NCBI GenBank assembly: GCA_049799955.1 | Contig: JBARIW010000068.1 | Coordinates: forward strand, 30,012-94,011 | Source of the DNA: JBGTFE01 sp049799955 | Lineage (GTDB): Bacteria; Acidobacteriota; Blastocatellia; Pyrinomonadales; Pyrinomonadaceae | Direction: 5' to 3' | DNA: 64,000 nucleotides | In this document: one piece after another, positions 34,165-43,004 of the stretch | Numbering within the stretch: position 1 is the stretch's first letter | How the letters are laid out: every line of letters starts with the position of its first letter | Notes under the pieces: model-generated | What the model was told of the DNA's origin: nothing | What the model saw: only the letters and a program-made list of their open reading frames with translations | Databases searched by the model: none | Position numbers and translations under genes: made by a program

Positions 34165-34629
34165 ATGAGATTCACCTTATTGCTGCTGCTGATTTCAGCA
34201 CTTTTGTTTTTGTCCGGCTGTCAGAAGGCGGCAACGACAAAATTGGAAACTAAAAATACGCCGCCCGCCAATGCGAATCAAAAATCGGCAGACCCGGCTC
34301 AAGATGCGCCGCGCATTGCGCTTGAAGATGCGAAAAAAGATTTTGATGACGGCAAAGCGATTTTTGTCGATACGCGCGCCGAAATTCAATATCAACAGGA
34401 GCATATCAAAGGCGCGATAAACATTCCGGCGGAAGCTATGGAAACGCGTTACAAGGAAATTCCGACCGGCAAAAAAATCATCGCCTACTGCTCCTGACCG
34501 AGCGAGCATACGAGCGCCAGTTTGGTTGCTAAATTAAAGGAAAAAGGAATCGAAAACGCATTTGCGCTGCTCGGCGGAACGCAGGGCTGGAAAACGGCGG
34601 GCTATCCGATGGAGAAAAGCGAGAAATAA
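34165..34629 (+). CDS. Lipoprotein rhodanese, probable selenoprotein (in-frame TGA)
   Basis: A 154-codon gene if the TGA at 34495-34497 is read as selenocysteine (U111). A lipoprotein signal with lipobox LSGC19 is followed by a proline/alanine linker and a rhodanese domain: AIFVDTRAEIQYQQEHIKGA, then IIAYC109-S-U-P. The frame continues without change as SEHTSASLVAKLKEKGIE and FALLGGTQGWKTAGYP, a normal rhodanese C-terminus. Related rhodaneses have cysteine at the TGA position (YCSCP). A SECIS-like hairpin lies 21 nt downstream (34513-34530). GGAGG precedes the ATG. If Sec is not used, this is a truncated 110-aa protein with a broken active site. Confidence 0.75.
34513..34530 (+). promoter_or_regulatory. 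SECIS-like stem-loop after the in-frame TGA
   Basis: AGCGCC (34513-34518) pairs with GGTTGCT (34524-34530), leaving a bulged T at 34526 and loop AGTTT. There are 21 nt between TGA and loop, G at loop position 2, and a bulged U in the 3' arm. This resembles bacterial SECIS elements, which have a small loop with an early G about 16-37 nt from the UGA. The stem is short, so support is moderate. Confidence 0.5.
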
Positions 34630-34684
34630 TTGATAATTGATAATTGATAATTAAGAAAGTTTTTCGTTATCAATTATCAATTCG
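34627..34684. repeat. Palindrome of AATTGAT units overlapping the wecB-like gene end
   Basis: TAATTGATAATTGAT units pair with ATCAATTATCAATT across AAGAAAGTTTTTCG. The right arm is translated as the last residues (LIIDNEKLS) of the minus-strand epimerase gene and the left arm supplies the rhodanese stop, so both convergent genes end inside the repeat. Confidence 0.75.
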
Positions 34685-35760
34685 TTACAGATTCGTTCCG
34701 CCGCGTGTCCGTCCCATAGCGGCGGAATTTTTGTGTCTTTACTCGAATTATTGTTCAAAACAGCGAATGCCGTTTCTTTAATCTTGTCGGGATTCATGCC
34801 GACTAAAATGTTTGTTCCCATTTCAATCGTAATCGGGCGTTCTGTATTTTCGCGCAAGGTTAAACAAGGAATTGCGAGCGCGGTGGTTTCTTCCTGAATC
34901 CCGCCCGAATCGGTCAAAACGAGACGCGCGCCGCTGTAAAGCCGCAGAAAATCCAGATAACCGAGCGGCTCAATCAATTTAATATTTGAATTTTCGATGC
35001 GCTCGGAAAAACCGAATTCTTCGATTTTCGCTTTCGTGCGCGGGTGAACGGGAAAGATTACCGGCAATTTTTCGCTGACTGCGCAAAGCGCGTCGAGCAA
35101 GCCGGAAAGAATTTCTTTTTCATCGACATTAGACGGGCGATGCAGCGTCAGCGCGGCGTAATCTTTGCCGTCTAAATTCAAATCTTCACGAATCGGCGAA
35201 TCTTCCGCTTTTTTTAAGTTATAAACGAGCGAATCAATCATCACGTTGCCGACAAATTTAATTTTCTCCGCTCCGACGCCTTCCGCTTTCAGGTTTTCGT
35301 CCGCGTCCTGCGAGGTCGTTAAAAGCAAATCCGAGATTGCGTCGGTTAAAATTCGGTTGATTTCTTCGGGCATCGAGCGGTCGCGCGAGCGAAGTCCGGC
35401 TTCGACGTGCGCGACCTTGATTCCGAGCTTGGCGCAAACCAGAGCGCAGGCGATGGTCGAGTTTACGTCGCCGACGACCAGAACCCAATCGGGCTTTTGT
35501 TCCAGCACGACAGGCTCAAACGCCGTCATAATCCGCGCCGTCTGAACCGCGTGCGACGCCGAGCCGACTTCCAGGTAAAAATCAGGCTTCGGAATGTCCA
35601 AATCCGCGAAAAAAGAATCGGACATCGCCGCGTCGTAATGCTGCCCGGTATGAACAATCAGCGGCTGAAAATCGCGCTCGCGCCGCTGCATCTCGCGGAC
35701 AATCGGCGCGATTTTCATAAAATTCGGACGAGCGCCGACGATGTTCAAAACTTTAATCAT
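34651..35760 (-). CDS. wecB: UDP-N-acetylglucosamine 2-epimerase (non-hydrolysing)
   Basis: A 369-aa epimerase making UDP-ManNAc from UDP-GlcNAc for surface polysaccharide. Family blocks are GARPNFMKIAP at the N-terminus, HTGQHYDAAMSDSFF, HVEAGLRSRDRSMPEE and LTDSGGIQEETTAL. Its C-terminal nine residues derive from the palindromic repeat at 34627-34684. It lies downstream of the nucleotide-sugar dehydrogenase gene on the same strand, across another such repeat (35758-35840). Confidence 0.93.
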   Translation of the reverse strand: MIKVLNIVGARPNFMKIAPIVREMQRRERDFQPLIVHTGQHYDAAMSDSFFADLDIPKPDFYLEVGSASHAVQTARIMTAFEPVVLEQKPDWVLVVGDVNSTIACALVCAKLGIKVAHVEAGLRSRDRSMPEEINRILTDAISDLLLTTSQDADENLKAEGVGAEKIKFVGNVMIDSLVYNLKKAEDSPIREDLNLDGKDYAALTLHRPSNVDEKEILSGLLDALCAVSEKLPVIFPVHPRTKAKIEEFGFSERIENSNIKLIEPLGYLDFLRLYSGARLVLTDSGGIQEETTALAIPCLTLRENTERPITIEMGTNILVGMNPDKIKETAFAVLNNNSSKDTKIPPLWDGHAAERICNELIIDNEKLS

Positions 35761-35840
35761 TTATCATTTATCATTTATCATTTATCATCGGTTGTTCATC
35801 AGAAATCTGATAAATGTTCAATGATAAATGATAAATGTCA
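35758..35840. repeat. Palindrome of TTTATCA units between wbpA-like and wecB-like genes
   Basis: Four TTTATCA units on the left and GATAAAT units on the right, around CGGTTGTTCATCAG. The arm next to 35838 supplies the stop of the dehydrogenase gene and the other touches the wecB ATG. It may create a transcript-processing point within the two-gene operon. Confidence 0.75.
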
Positions 35841-37175
35841 GAGGCGCACAACCTTTGCTTTGCTTCCGTTTCTGACTTCTTCGGTTAAAGCGTTGCGCGT
35901 ATCGACGATAACGGATGCTAATTCGCAGACTTTGCCGTAATCTACGCCCGAATGCTCGGTGCAGATGACGACGCAATCTGATGACGCGAGTAAATCGTCG
36001 GTCAAAGCCGTATTGAAAAGCGGCTCGCCGTCGCCGATTGTGTAGGCGTGGTCGAAATGAACTTCCGGCACAAACGGGTCGTGATAGACGACATCCGCGC
36101 CGCGCGAGCGCAGAAGGTCAATCACCGAAAGCGCGGGCGATTCCCTCATATCGTCGATGTCTTTTTTATACGCGACGCCGAGAATCAAAATTTTCGAGCC
36201 TTTCACGCTCTTTTCCGCTTCGTTCAGCGCGTCGCGCACAAGCCCCGCGACATATTTCGGCATCGATGAATTGATTTCTTCCGCCAAAGTTATAAATCTC
36301 GAATCGAAACCGTGCTGCCGCGCTTTCCAGCTAAGATAATGCGGGTCGAGCGGGATACAGTGCCCGCCGATTCCGGGTCCCGGATAAAACGGCATAAAGC
36401 CGAACGGTTTGGTCGCGGCGGCGCGGACGACTTCCCACGTGTCGATGCCGAGCGCGTTGCAGACTTTTGCCATCTCGTTCGCCATCCCGATATTGATGGC
36501 GCGGAATGTGTTTTCCCAGAGCTTTGCGGCTTCGGCGACGCGCGCGCTCGATACGGCGTGGACGTTTTCGACAATTTGCGAATAAAGAAACGAGGCAGCT
36601 TCGGTCGAATCCTTGCCGACTCCGCCGACAACTTTCGGAATATTGTGCGTCTGAAACTGCGGATTTCCGGGGTCGACGCGTTCGGGCGAAAAGGCGAGCA
36701 GGAAATCTTCGTCCAATTTAAAGCCTTTTTCCTCGAACATAGGCTGGAGAACTTCGTCCGTCGTGCCGGGATAAGTCGTCGATTCCAAAATTATAAGCTG
36801 CCCGCGGCGCAGATATTTTTGGATTTCTTCGCCCGCCGCCAAAATATACGACATATCCGGGTCTTTCGTCTTGCGAAGCGGCGTCGGGACGCAGATGATA
36901 ATCACATCGCAAAGATTTAATTCGGCAAAATCGGTCGTCGCTTTTAATTTTCCGCTTTCGACACATTTCCGCACATTTTCGCTCGTTACGTCAACAATAT
37001 ACGATTCGCCGCCGTTAATCGCCCCCGCCTTTTTCTCGTCAACTTCAAAGCCGATGCCTTCGAAATCTTTGAGGCAAAATTCGACAATCAAAGGCAAGCC
37101 GACGTAGCCGAGACCAATCACGCCGATGCGCGCGCGTTTTTCCGAAATAAGATTTTCTATATCGTCTTTTATCAT
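35838..37175 (-). CDS. wbpA: UDP-GlcNAc/UDP-ManNAc 6-dehydrogenase (WbpA-like)
   Basis: A 445-aa NAD-dependent nucleotide-sugar dehydrogenase oxidising C6 of a UDP-N-acetylhexosamine to the uronate in two steps. The Rossmann motif GVIGLGYVGLP, STTYPGTT, and the catalytic cysteine in GIGGHCIPLDPHYLSW are present, with the C-terminal KILILGVAYKKDIDDMRESP typical of the WbpA/TviB branch rather than UDP-glucose dehydrogenases. Paired with a 2-epimerase gene it should make UDP-ManNAcA or a related uronate for capsule or exopolysaccharide. The exact substrate cannot be read from sequence. Confidence 0.88.
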   Translation of the reverse strand: MIKDDIENLISEKRARIGVIGLGYVGLPLIVEFCLKDFEGIGFEVDEKKAGAINGGESYIVDVTSENVRKCVESGKLKATTDFAELNLCDVIIICVPTPLRKTKDPDMSYILAAGEEIQKYLRRGQLIILESTTYPGTTDEVLQPMFEEKGFKLDEDFLLAFSPERVDPGNPQFQTHNIPKVVGGVGKDSTEAASFLYSQIVENVHAVSSARVAEAAKLWENTFRAINIGMANEMAKVCNALGIDTWEVVRAAATKPFGFMPFYPGPGIGGHCIPLDPHYLSWKARQHGFDSRFITLAEEINSSMPKYVAGLVRDALNEAEKSVKGSKILILGVAYKKDIDDMRESPALSVIDLLRSRGADVVYHDPFVPEVHFDHAYTIGDGEPLFNTALTDDLLASSDCVVICTEHSGVDYGKVCELASVIVDTRNALTEEVRNGSKAKVVRL

Positions 37176-37382
37176 TATTTTTTGAAATTATTTCACAACC
37201 AGGGAATTTAACATTGAGAGTTTTTCGCCGGATTTAGACTAATTTAAGCGGGTTCGATAGTCAAGATTGAATTATTTTCAGCAGCGGTTTATGTTACAAT
37301 ATTTTGTGTAAACGGCGCGCATTTTACGCGGCTTTTCAAGTAAATTGAAACGTTTAATCGCGCCGGTTCTCCAGCATTTTCT

Positions 37383-38597
37383 ATGAGTTTTGAAACAAAA
37401 TCGACAAATCCCGTCGTCAAAGCGGTTATCGCCGGAACAGCGCCCGCGCCCGCAAGACTTGCCGCCGCGCGCGGGATTTTGCCGCTCTCGCAAAACGATT
37501 TGCTCGAAGTTCTGGTCGCGCTCGCCACCGGCGACGACGCGGAGCTGGCGCAAACGGCGCAGACGACGCTCGGCTCGCAGGACCAGAACGCCTTTCAGAA
37601 TCTTTTTGAATCCGAGGAAGCCGCGCCGCGCGTTTTATCATTTTTTGCCGCGCAAAACAATCTGCCGAAAGAAGTTCACAGCGCGATTCTGACCAATCCG
37701 AACACGCCGCCCGCAGCGGTCGTCGGCTTTGCGCGAAATACCGCAAACGGTGAGCTGCTTGAATTAATATCGCTTAATCAGCAGCTTTTGATTCAAACGC
37801 CCACGATTATCGACGCGATAATCGCCAATCCGTATCGAACGGCGGAAGCCGAACGCCGCGCGCAGGAAACGAAGCGCGAGTTTTTTGAAAAGGAACGCGG
37901 CGCGCAGCAAATCGCCAACGAGCTTCGCGCCCAGGGCAAAGACGCGGCGGCGGAATTCATCGAGCAGGCTGAATTTGCGGAGAATTTTGAGACGAGCGGT
38001 TTGAGTCTCGAAGACGCGCTTTTTCTTGCCGAACATATCGAAGTTCCCGATTCGGAAGTTGACGATTCGTGGCTCGGACTTGAATATATCGAAGAGCTTT
38101 ACGAGGAATCGGAAGAGCAAAGACAGGCGGTCATCAGCAAAATTCTGAGCGAGCTGAGCCTCGAAGACGAAATTTCCAACGAGCGCGTTTCGATGCTTAA
38201 CCGCATTATGCGAATGGGCATCAAAGACCGCGTTAAACTGGCGATGAAAGGCGACCGCGAAGCGCGAAATATTCTTATCCGCGATTCGAACCGGATGGTT
38301 TCGCAAGCCGTCATTTCAAATCCGCGCATCACTGAAAACGAAATCGAGAAAATCGCCGCGATGCGTACCGTTACCGAAGACATCTTGCGCCAAATCGCCA
38401 ACAATCGAAACTGGGCGCGAAACTATTCAATCGTTCATACTCTGGCTCGCAATCCGCGCACGCCGATTGCCAACGTGCTGACGATTCTGAGCCGCTTGCA
38501 GCTTAGAGATTTAGCCGCCCTTGCAAAAAACAGAAACGTCTCGGACGCCGTCCGCCGACAGGCGCTGAGACTTTCACAGGCGCGCGTTGGAAAATGA
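37383..38597 (+). CDS. Conserved hypothetical alpha-helical repeat protein
   Basis: A 404-aa protein without a signal peptide or recognised catalytic motif. It is built of short helix pairs with recurring NP/NPRT turns (LTNPNTPPAAVVGFA; VISNPRITENEIEKIA; LARNPRTPIANVLTIL), resembling HEAT/DUF2336-type helical repeats. A charged central part (FEKERGAQQIANELRAQ) may be a coiled coil. The family seems characteristic of Acidobacteria-like genomes; a scaffold role is likely but unproven. Divergent from the wbpA-like gene. Confidence 0.6.
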   Translation: MSFETKSTNPVVKAVIAGTAPAPARLAAARGILPLSQNDLLEVLVALATGDDAELAQTAQTTLGSQDQNAFQNLFESEEAAPRVLSFFAAQNNLPKEVHSAILTNPNTPPAAVVGFARNTANGELLELISLNQQLLIQTPTIIDAIIANPYRTAEAERRAQETKREFFEKERGAQQIANELRAQGKDAAAEFIEQAEFAENFETSGLSLEDALFLAEHIEVPDSEVDDSWLGLEYIEELYEESEEQRQAVISKILSELSLEDEISNERVSMLNRIMRMGIKDRVKLAMKGDREARNILIRDSNRMVSQAVISNPRITENEIEKIAAMRTVTEDILRQIANNRNWARNYSIVHTLARNPRTPIANVLTILSRLQLRDLAALAKNRNVSDAVRRQALRLSQARVGK

Positions 38598-38598
38598 G

Positions 38599-38670
38599 AA
38601 CATTTATCATTGAACATTTATCATTTATCAGAAGAAATTAGATAAATGATAAATGTTCAATGATAAATGT
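38599..38670. repeat. Palindrome of TTTATCA/GATAAAT units
   Basis: ATTTATCATTGAACATTTATC on the left mirrors GATAAATGATAAATGTTCAA on the right. It lies between two convergent genes and its right end supplies the stop of the DUF2227 gene at 38670. The unit is the same as at 35758-35840, 2.8 kb away. Confidence 0.75.
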
Positions 38671-39203
38671 CATAAGAACTCAGTTACACGTCCCGTTTTC
38701 ACGAATGAACCTGCCATATCGGTCAAAGTGTGGCTTGCCGCGCCGAGCCAGAGACCGGCGAAAATTGAGATAAATGCATATTCGCCGAGATTTAAGCGGA
38801 CAAAATCGCCGATTTGCTGCCACGTTTTTGTAAATTCGACGAGGCGCGGCAAATCTCCGCCCGTGTAAATCGCCAGAATATACGCAGTTATGAATGATAC
38901 AATCGTCAGCACGCCGATAAAATAAACGACGCGCAGAAAAGTTCCGAAAATCAAGCCGTGCGACCAGCGCGAGCGATGCTTGAAAAACGCCTGATACGGA
39001 TACCAAAGGAAGCGGAAAAAACTCCAGCGCGTGTATTGCTTGCTCATCGTGTCGAGGTCGGGACCGAACATCAAGCCGCCGAAAAGGAATGTAAAAGTTA
39101 CGGTCGCGGAAAGCGCGACATTTCGCGTAATACTCCACGAAGCCGCAAAAACCGGCGCGACAAAAAGAAACGTGATTGCGTCATGAGTTTTTCCCGAAGG
39201 CAT
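38670..39203 (-). CDS. DUF2227 membrane protein (putative metal-binding)
   Basis: A 177-aa protein with the DUF2227 start MPSGKTHDAITFL, then GPDLDTMSK and FKHRSRWSHGLIFGTFLR, whose aspartate and histidines are thought to bind metal. Four hydrophobic segments make it a membrane protein related to the YdjM/LexA-regulated hydrolase-like group. Three nt downstream of the DinB gene, so probably one operon. Function unknown. Confidence 0.8.
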   Translation of the reverse strand: MPSGKTHDAITFLFVAPVFAASWSITRNVALSATVTFTFLFGGLMFGPDLDTMSKQYTRWSFFRFLWYPYQAFFKHRSRWSHGLIFGTFLRVVYFIGVLTIVSFITAYILAIYTGGDLPRLVEFTKTWQQIGDFVRLNLGEYAFISIFAGLWLGAASHTLTDMAGSFVKTGRVTEFL

Positions 39204-39206
39204 AAA

Positions 39207-39671
39207 TTATCTCGTTCCCCATTCCCAGATTCCGAACAGGATTTTTTTGTCCAAAGGATTTCCCGACTGTTTCAGCGCGATGATGATTTGCGAGCGATGA
39301 TGCGCTTCGTGCGAAGTTAAATAAGCGAGAAAAGCCGTAACGTGCGGCTTAAAGCCTTTTACCTTTCCGCCCTGCTCGACCGATTTTGCCAGAAGCTCCG
39401 CAATCATCTCGCCCGACTCGGTTAAAGATTTCTGCAAAAGCGTTTTATCGAGCGCGTTTTCCTTCTCGATTTTTGCCGATTTTTCGAGCGCTTCCGGCAA
39501 AGACGCTTTTATCCACATCAGCCGCACGTTATGAATATGCGCGAACTGCTCGCCCGCGCTGCGACCTTTTGAGAGAAGCGTCGAGCCGAGATTTTCGGGC
39601 GCGACCGCCTCTAATAAATAAAGGTTTATGCGATTGTTGATTTGCCAGGTTTCGAGAAGCTGTTCGAACAT
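39207..39671 (-). CDS. DinB-family protein
   Basis: About 154 aa from the ATG at 39671, chosen because MFEQLLETWQINN is the usual DinB beginning; the frame also opens at 39716 but those codons fall in a hairpin-containing leader. The four-helix-bundle features are RSAGEQFAHIHNVRLMWI with a metal-ligand histidine and AFLAYLTSHEAHHRSQI with the paired histidines. DinB/YfiT proteins bind divalent metals and often act as thiol-dependent transferases; the substrate here is unknown. Confidence 0.82.
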   Translation of the reverse strand: MFEQLLETWQINNRINLYLLEAVAPENLGSTLLSKGRSAGEQFAHIHNVRLMWIKASLPEALEKSAKIEKENALDKTLLQKSLTESGEMIAELLAKSVEQGGKVKGFKPHVTAFLAYLTSHEAHHRSQIIIALKQSGNPLDKKILFGIWEWGTR

Positions 39672-39786
39672 AAAAACTTTTGGATTATAACACAAAATGC
39701 AAATTGTTTTTCGCATTTTGCAAGCCAGGCAAGACTAAAAAGCGCGATTTTGCTAGAATTTCGTTTCGGCATCGGATTTGCCGAAT

Positions 39787-39895
39787 AGTCATTGGTCATT
39801 AGTCCTTTGTCCTTTGCGGGCTTGAGCTTCATTTCGGTTCTCAAACTAAGTTCAACCGGCAAATGACAAAGGACGAAGGACAAAGGACAACTAAT
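39787..39895. repeat. Palindrome of GTCCTTT/AAAGGAC units supplying an RBS
   Basis: AGTCATTGGTCATTAGTCC and TTTGTCC units on the left pair with GGACAAAGGACAACTAATG on the right. The right arm contains AAAGGA 7 nt before, and then forms, the ATG (39894) of the prenyltransferase gene. Confidence 0.75.
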
Positions 39896-40769
39896 GAAAT
39901 CCTTCTGGCAAAAATTAAAAACGACGCTTGAGATGATAAAGTTCGAGCATACTTTGTTCGCTCTGCCTTTCGCTTTTCTCGGCGCGGTTCTGGCGGCAAA
40001 CGGCTTGCCGACCGCATGGCAAATCGTCTGGATAACCGTCGCCATGTTCGGCGCGCGCTCTGCCGCGATGACTTTTAATCGAATTATCGACCGCAAATTT
40101 GACGCTGAAAATCCGCGCACGGCAACCCGCGAGATTCCTTCGGGAAAGCTTTCCGTCGGTTTCGCGTGGACGTTTTTTATCATTTCGGTCATTTTGTTTG
40201 AAATCGCTTCGTATTCGCTCAACTGGCTGACGTTTGCTTTATCGCCCGTCGCTTTACTGAGTATTCTCGGCTATTCTTACGCGAAAAGATTTACGAGCTT
40301 CGCGCATCTCATTCTCGGCTGGTCTTTAGCGATTTCGCCGACAGCCGCGTGGATTGCCGTGCGCGGCGCGATTGATTCGGAAACGCCGCTTCTGCTTTCG
40401 CTTCTGGTGATGATGTGGACTGCCGGATTTGACGTTTTATACGCCTGCCAGGATTTCGAATTCGACCGCAAAAACGGTCTGCGCTCGATTCCGGCGCGTT
40501 TCGGCATCAAAAATTCTTTGTGGATTGCCAGACTTTTTCACGCGCAGGCGTTCGTCGTTTTGGTTCTGCTTTATTTGATAACCGAATTAGGCTGGCTTGC
40601 GTTAATCGGAGTTTTAACCGTCGGCGCGTTGATGATTTATCAACACACGCTCGTCAAGCCAAGCGATTTATCACGAATGAACGCCGCTTTTTTTACGACA
40701 AACGCAATGGTGAGCGTAATTTTATTCGTAACCTTCGGCGGCGCGGTATTTTTAGCAAAAGCATTATAG
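39894..40769 (+). CDS. mqnP: UbiA-family prenyltransferase, probably futalosine-pathway MqnP
   Basis: A 291-aa integral membrane prenyltransferase with the two Mg-binding aspartate motifs NRIIDRKFDAENPRT and CQDFEFDRKNGLRSIP and about eight hydrophobic helices. It resembles the 4-hydroxybenzoate polyprenyltransferase group. Because the aminofutalosine synthase gene mqnE lies 0.6 kb downstream on the same strand, the substrate is most likely 1,4-dihydroxy-6-naphthoate (MqnP) in menaquinone synthesis. Start codon and Shine-Dalgarno lie in a palindromic repeat arm. Confidence 0.85.
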   Translation: MKSFWQKLKTTLEMIKFEHTLFALPFAFLGAVLAANGLPTAWQIVWITVAMFGARSAAMTFNRIIDRKFDAENPRTATREIPSGKLSVGFAWTFFIISVILFEIASYSLNWLTFALSPVALLSILGYSYAKRFTSFAHLILGWSLAISPTAAWIAVRGAIDSETPLLLSLLVMMWTAGFDVLYACQDFEFDRKNGLRSIPARFGIKNSLWIARLFHAQAFVVLVLLYLITELGWLALIGVLTVGALMIYQHTLVKPSDLSRMNAAFFTTNAMVSVILFVTFGGAVFLAKAL

Positions 40770-40987
40770 CGAATGAACATTTTGCATTTTTCCGAATCCG
40801 GCTTTGTTTTTTGCAAATTGCCTGCGCGGTTTGATATTCAACTTGTAACCTGAAAACATTATCCGTCAAATAAACCGCTTATTCACACGGTTTTTCAGAC
40901 AAACATAATTTATTTTTTTTTGGTAACATTCAGGTATAAGATTTGCCATCTTATTTATCGCTATGCAATTTTCATTTAAAGGTCGAA

Positions 40988-41383
40988 ATGAATTCAGGTA
41001 AACCAAACTCAAACAATAAGACTCGCATAAATAGGTCGCGCAATGATTTTCGAAGACCGGAAGCGATGAAAGCCCGAAAAAATATTTGGATTAATGCCTT
41101 ATTTAAAACCCTTATAACATTGGCTATTTTAATTTTTCTCGGCATAGTAATCTTGCCTTTTGGGTTGTTTGTATTAATTTTGATTTATTCACAGCACATA
41201 TATTTTGTAGAAGTAATCGGAGCAAAGTTTAGTCATAATTGCGGCGGCGGCGGCGGTTGGATTCCGATTTGTTCCCAGACTAATTACGCAGTTTTTGCGT
41301 GGACTACAGTTTTTGATTTATTGATTTTGTATTTCATAATTTTCTTTATTTTGCTAATAAAAGAAAAATATAAAAACTCATAG
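40988..41383 (+). CDS. Small hypothetical membrane protein
   Basis: About 131 aa from the ATG at 40988 (AAAGG upstream; an earlier in-frame ATG at 40943 has none). A basic N-terminus (KTRINRSRNDFRRPEAMKAR) is followed by two hydrophobic spans (LITLAILIFLGIVILPFGLF; TVFDLLILYFIIFFILLI). Between them is a loop with a run of five glycines flanked by cysteines (NCGGGGGWIPICSQ), which may form a disulphide outside the membrane. AT-richer than its neighbours. Six nt before mqnE. No family recognised. Confidence 0.55.
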   Translation: MNSGKPNSNNKTRINRSRNDFRRPEAMKARKNIWINALFKTLITLAILIFLGIVILPFGLFVLILIYSQHIYFVEVIGAKFSHNCGGGGGWIPICSQTNYAVFAWTTVFDLLILYFIIFFILLIKEKYKNS

Positions 41384-41389
41384 AATTTT

Positions 41390-42502
41390 ATGCAATTTTC
41401 ATTTGATACAAACTTAAATTTTATCGCCGAAAAGGTCGAAGACGGCGAGCGTCTGACGTTCGACGAAGGTGTTGATTTATATAACACCGACGATTTGAAC
41501 GCGCTCGGAAAGCTCGCCGATTTCGTGCGGCGCAAGAAACACGGGCGGACGACTTATTACAATGTCAACCGGCATTTTAATCACACGAATATCTGCGTTG
41601 CCGACTGCAAATTCTGCGGTTTTTACAGGCGCGCAAGACAAGACGACGCTTACACGCATTCGATTGACGAAGGCATCGAGATTGCGCGAAACGCCGTCGG
41701 CGAAGGCGCGACCGAGCTGCATATTGTCGGCGGTCTGAACTCGAAACTTCCCTTCGCTTATTACACCGATTTATTTTCGTCGCTCAAACGCGAATTTCCA
41801 AAACTGCATCTGAAAGCTTTGACAATGGTTGAATTAGACTTTTTCGCGCGTTTTTACAAAATGCCGGACGAGGAAGTTATCGAAAAATTGAAAGCGGCGG
41901 GAATGGATTCGTGTCCGGGCGGCGGCGCGGAGATTTTTGCTGAGCCGACACGTTCAAGAATTTGCGACCATAAATGCGACGGCAATCGCTGGCTCGAACT
42001 CGCCGGAAAAGTCCATCAGGCGGGCTTGAAAACAAATGCGACGATGCTTTACGGGCACATCGAATCGACGGAAGACCGCGTTGACCATTTCGTGAAACTG
42101 CGTGAACAGCAGGATAAATCCGGCGGTTTTCAATGTTTTATTCCGCTCGCTTTTTATCCGAACGGGACGGCGCTTTCGTCGCTTCCCGGACCTGACGCGA
42201 TTTTGAATTTGAAGACAATCGCCGTCTCGCGCCTGATGCTCGACAATTTCGACCATATCAAAGCATACTGGGTGATGCTCGGCAAAGCGACGACGCAGAC
42301 CGCTCTGCATTTCGGCGCAAACGACATTGACGGCACAATCACCGACGGCGGCGAGCTGACGCACAGCTATTCGGTCGAGACGGGCGGCGAAGTCAAAATG
42401 TCGAAAGCCGAATTAATCACGATGATTGAAAACGCGGGCTTTGAAGCCGTCGAGCGCGACACGGTTTATAATCGCGTCAAACGTGAAACGGTTGCAGCTT
42501 GA
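41390..42502 (+). CDS. mqnE: Aminofutalosine synthase (radical SAM)
   Basis: A 370-aa radical SAM enzyme that joins the chorismate-derived enolpyruvate precursor to the adenosyl group of SAM to give aminofutalosine. The [4Fe-4S] cysteines are C69, C73 and C76 (CVADCKFC), preceded by the typical YYNVNRHFNHTNIC, and followed by GATELHIVGGLN and KAAGMDSCPGGGAEIF. Length and motifs fit MqnE rather than the cyclisation enzyme MqnC. Together with the prenyltransferase it shows that menaquinone is made by the futalosine route. Its TGA overlaps the next ATG. Confidence 0.93.
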   Translation: MQFSFDTNLNFIAEKVEDGERLTFDEGVDLYNTDDLNALGKLADFVRRKKHGRTTYYNVNRHFNHTNICVADCKFCGFYRRARQDDAYTHSIDEGIEIARNAVGEGATELHIVGGLNSKLPFAYYTDLFSSLKREFPKLHLKALTMVELDFFARFYKMPDEEVIEKLKAAGMDSCPGGGAEIFAEPTRSRICDHKCDGNRWLELAGKVHQAGLKTNATMLYGHIESTEDRVDHFVKLREQQDKSGGFQCFIPLAFYPNGTALSSLPGPDAILNLKTIAVSRLMLDNFDHIKAYWVMLGKATTQTALHFGANDIDGTITDGGELTHSYSVETGGEVKMSKAELITMIENAGFEAVERDTVYNRVKRETVAA

Positions 42503-42990
42503 TGAAGGATGCTCGAAAAAACTTAATCCGTATTCTGCAAAACGCTTATTCGGGCGAGATTGCCGCCGCTTATGCTTATCGCGGGCATTGGAAATCGCTG
42601 AAGGACGGCGCGGAGAAGGAACAGATTAAAAAAATCGAAGCAGAAGAATGGGCGCATCGCGAAAACGTCGGGCGTTGGCTCGAAGAATTAAACGCCAAAC
42701 CGAATCGTCTGCGTGAAAAAATCTTCTGGACAATCGGCAGAACGCTCGGCGCTTCGTGTTATGTTTCGGGCTGGTTTTTCCCGATGTATTTCGCGGGCAG
42801 ACTGGAGAGCGGAAACGTCAAAGAATACGAAGACGCCGCCGCTTTCGCGAGCGAGCTTGAAATGCGCGAATGCGTCGATGAATTGATGGACATGGCGCGC
42901 ACGGAAGCCGAACACGAAATATTTTTCCGCCGCGTCGTCGCCGAACATCGCCTTCTGCCTTTGATGCGAACGCTTTTCCGTTGGAGCTGA
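42502..42990 (+). CDS. Ferritin-like di-iron protein
   Basis: A 162-aa four-helix protein with carboxylate/histidine motifs of ferritin-like or COQ7-type di-iron proteins: NAYSGEIAAAYAYRGHW, IEAEEWAHRENVGRWL and ARTEAEHEIFF. A central segment (TLGASCYVSGWFFPMYFAG) is hydrophobic and may be membrane-associated, as in COQ7. The ATG at 42502 overlaps the mqnE stop (TGATG), so the two are coupled. A quinone hydroxylase or oxidative-stress role would fit the quinone context but is not shown. Confidence 0.7.
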   Translation: MKDARKNLIRILQNAYSGEIAAAYAYRGHWKSLKDGAEKEQIKKIEAEEWAHRENVGRWLEELNAKPNRLREKIFWTIGRTLGASCYVSGWFFPMYFAGRLESGNVKEYEDAAAFASELEMRECVDELMDMARTEAEHEIFFRRVVAEHRLLPLMRTLFRWS

Positions 42991-43004
42991 AAAGCCTTTA
43001 AGTT

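Noticed and set aside
34495..34497. TGA as a simple nonsense mutation in the rhodanese gene
   Set aside because: Possible but less favoured: the following 43 codons are intact and conserved in type, the codon replaces a cysteine position, and a SECIS-like hairpin is present. Kept as the alternative until selenocysteine genes are checked.
40943..40987. Upstream start for the small membrane protein
   Set aside because: No ribosome-binding site precedes the ATG at 40943, whereas AAAGG precedes the ATG at 40988.
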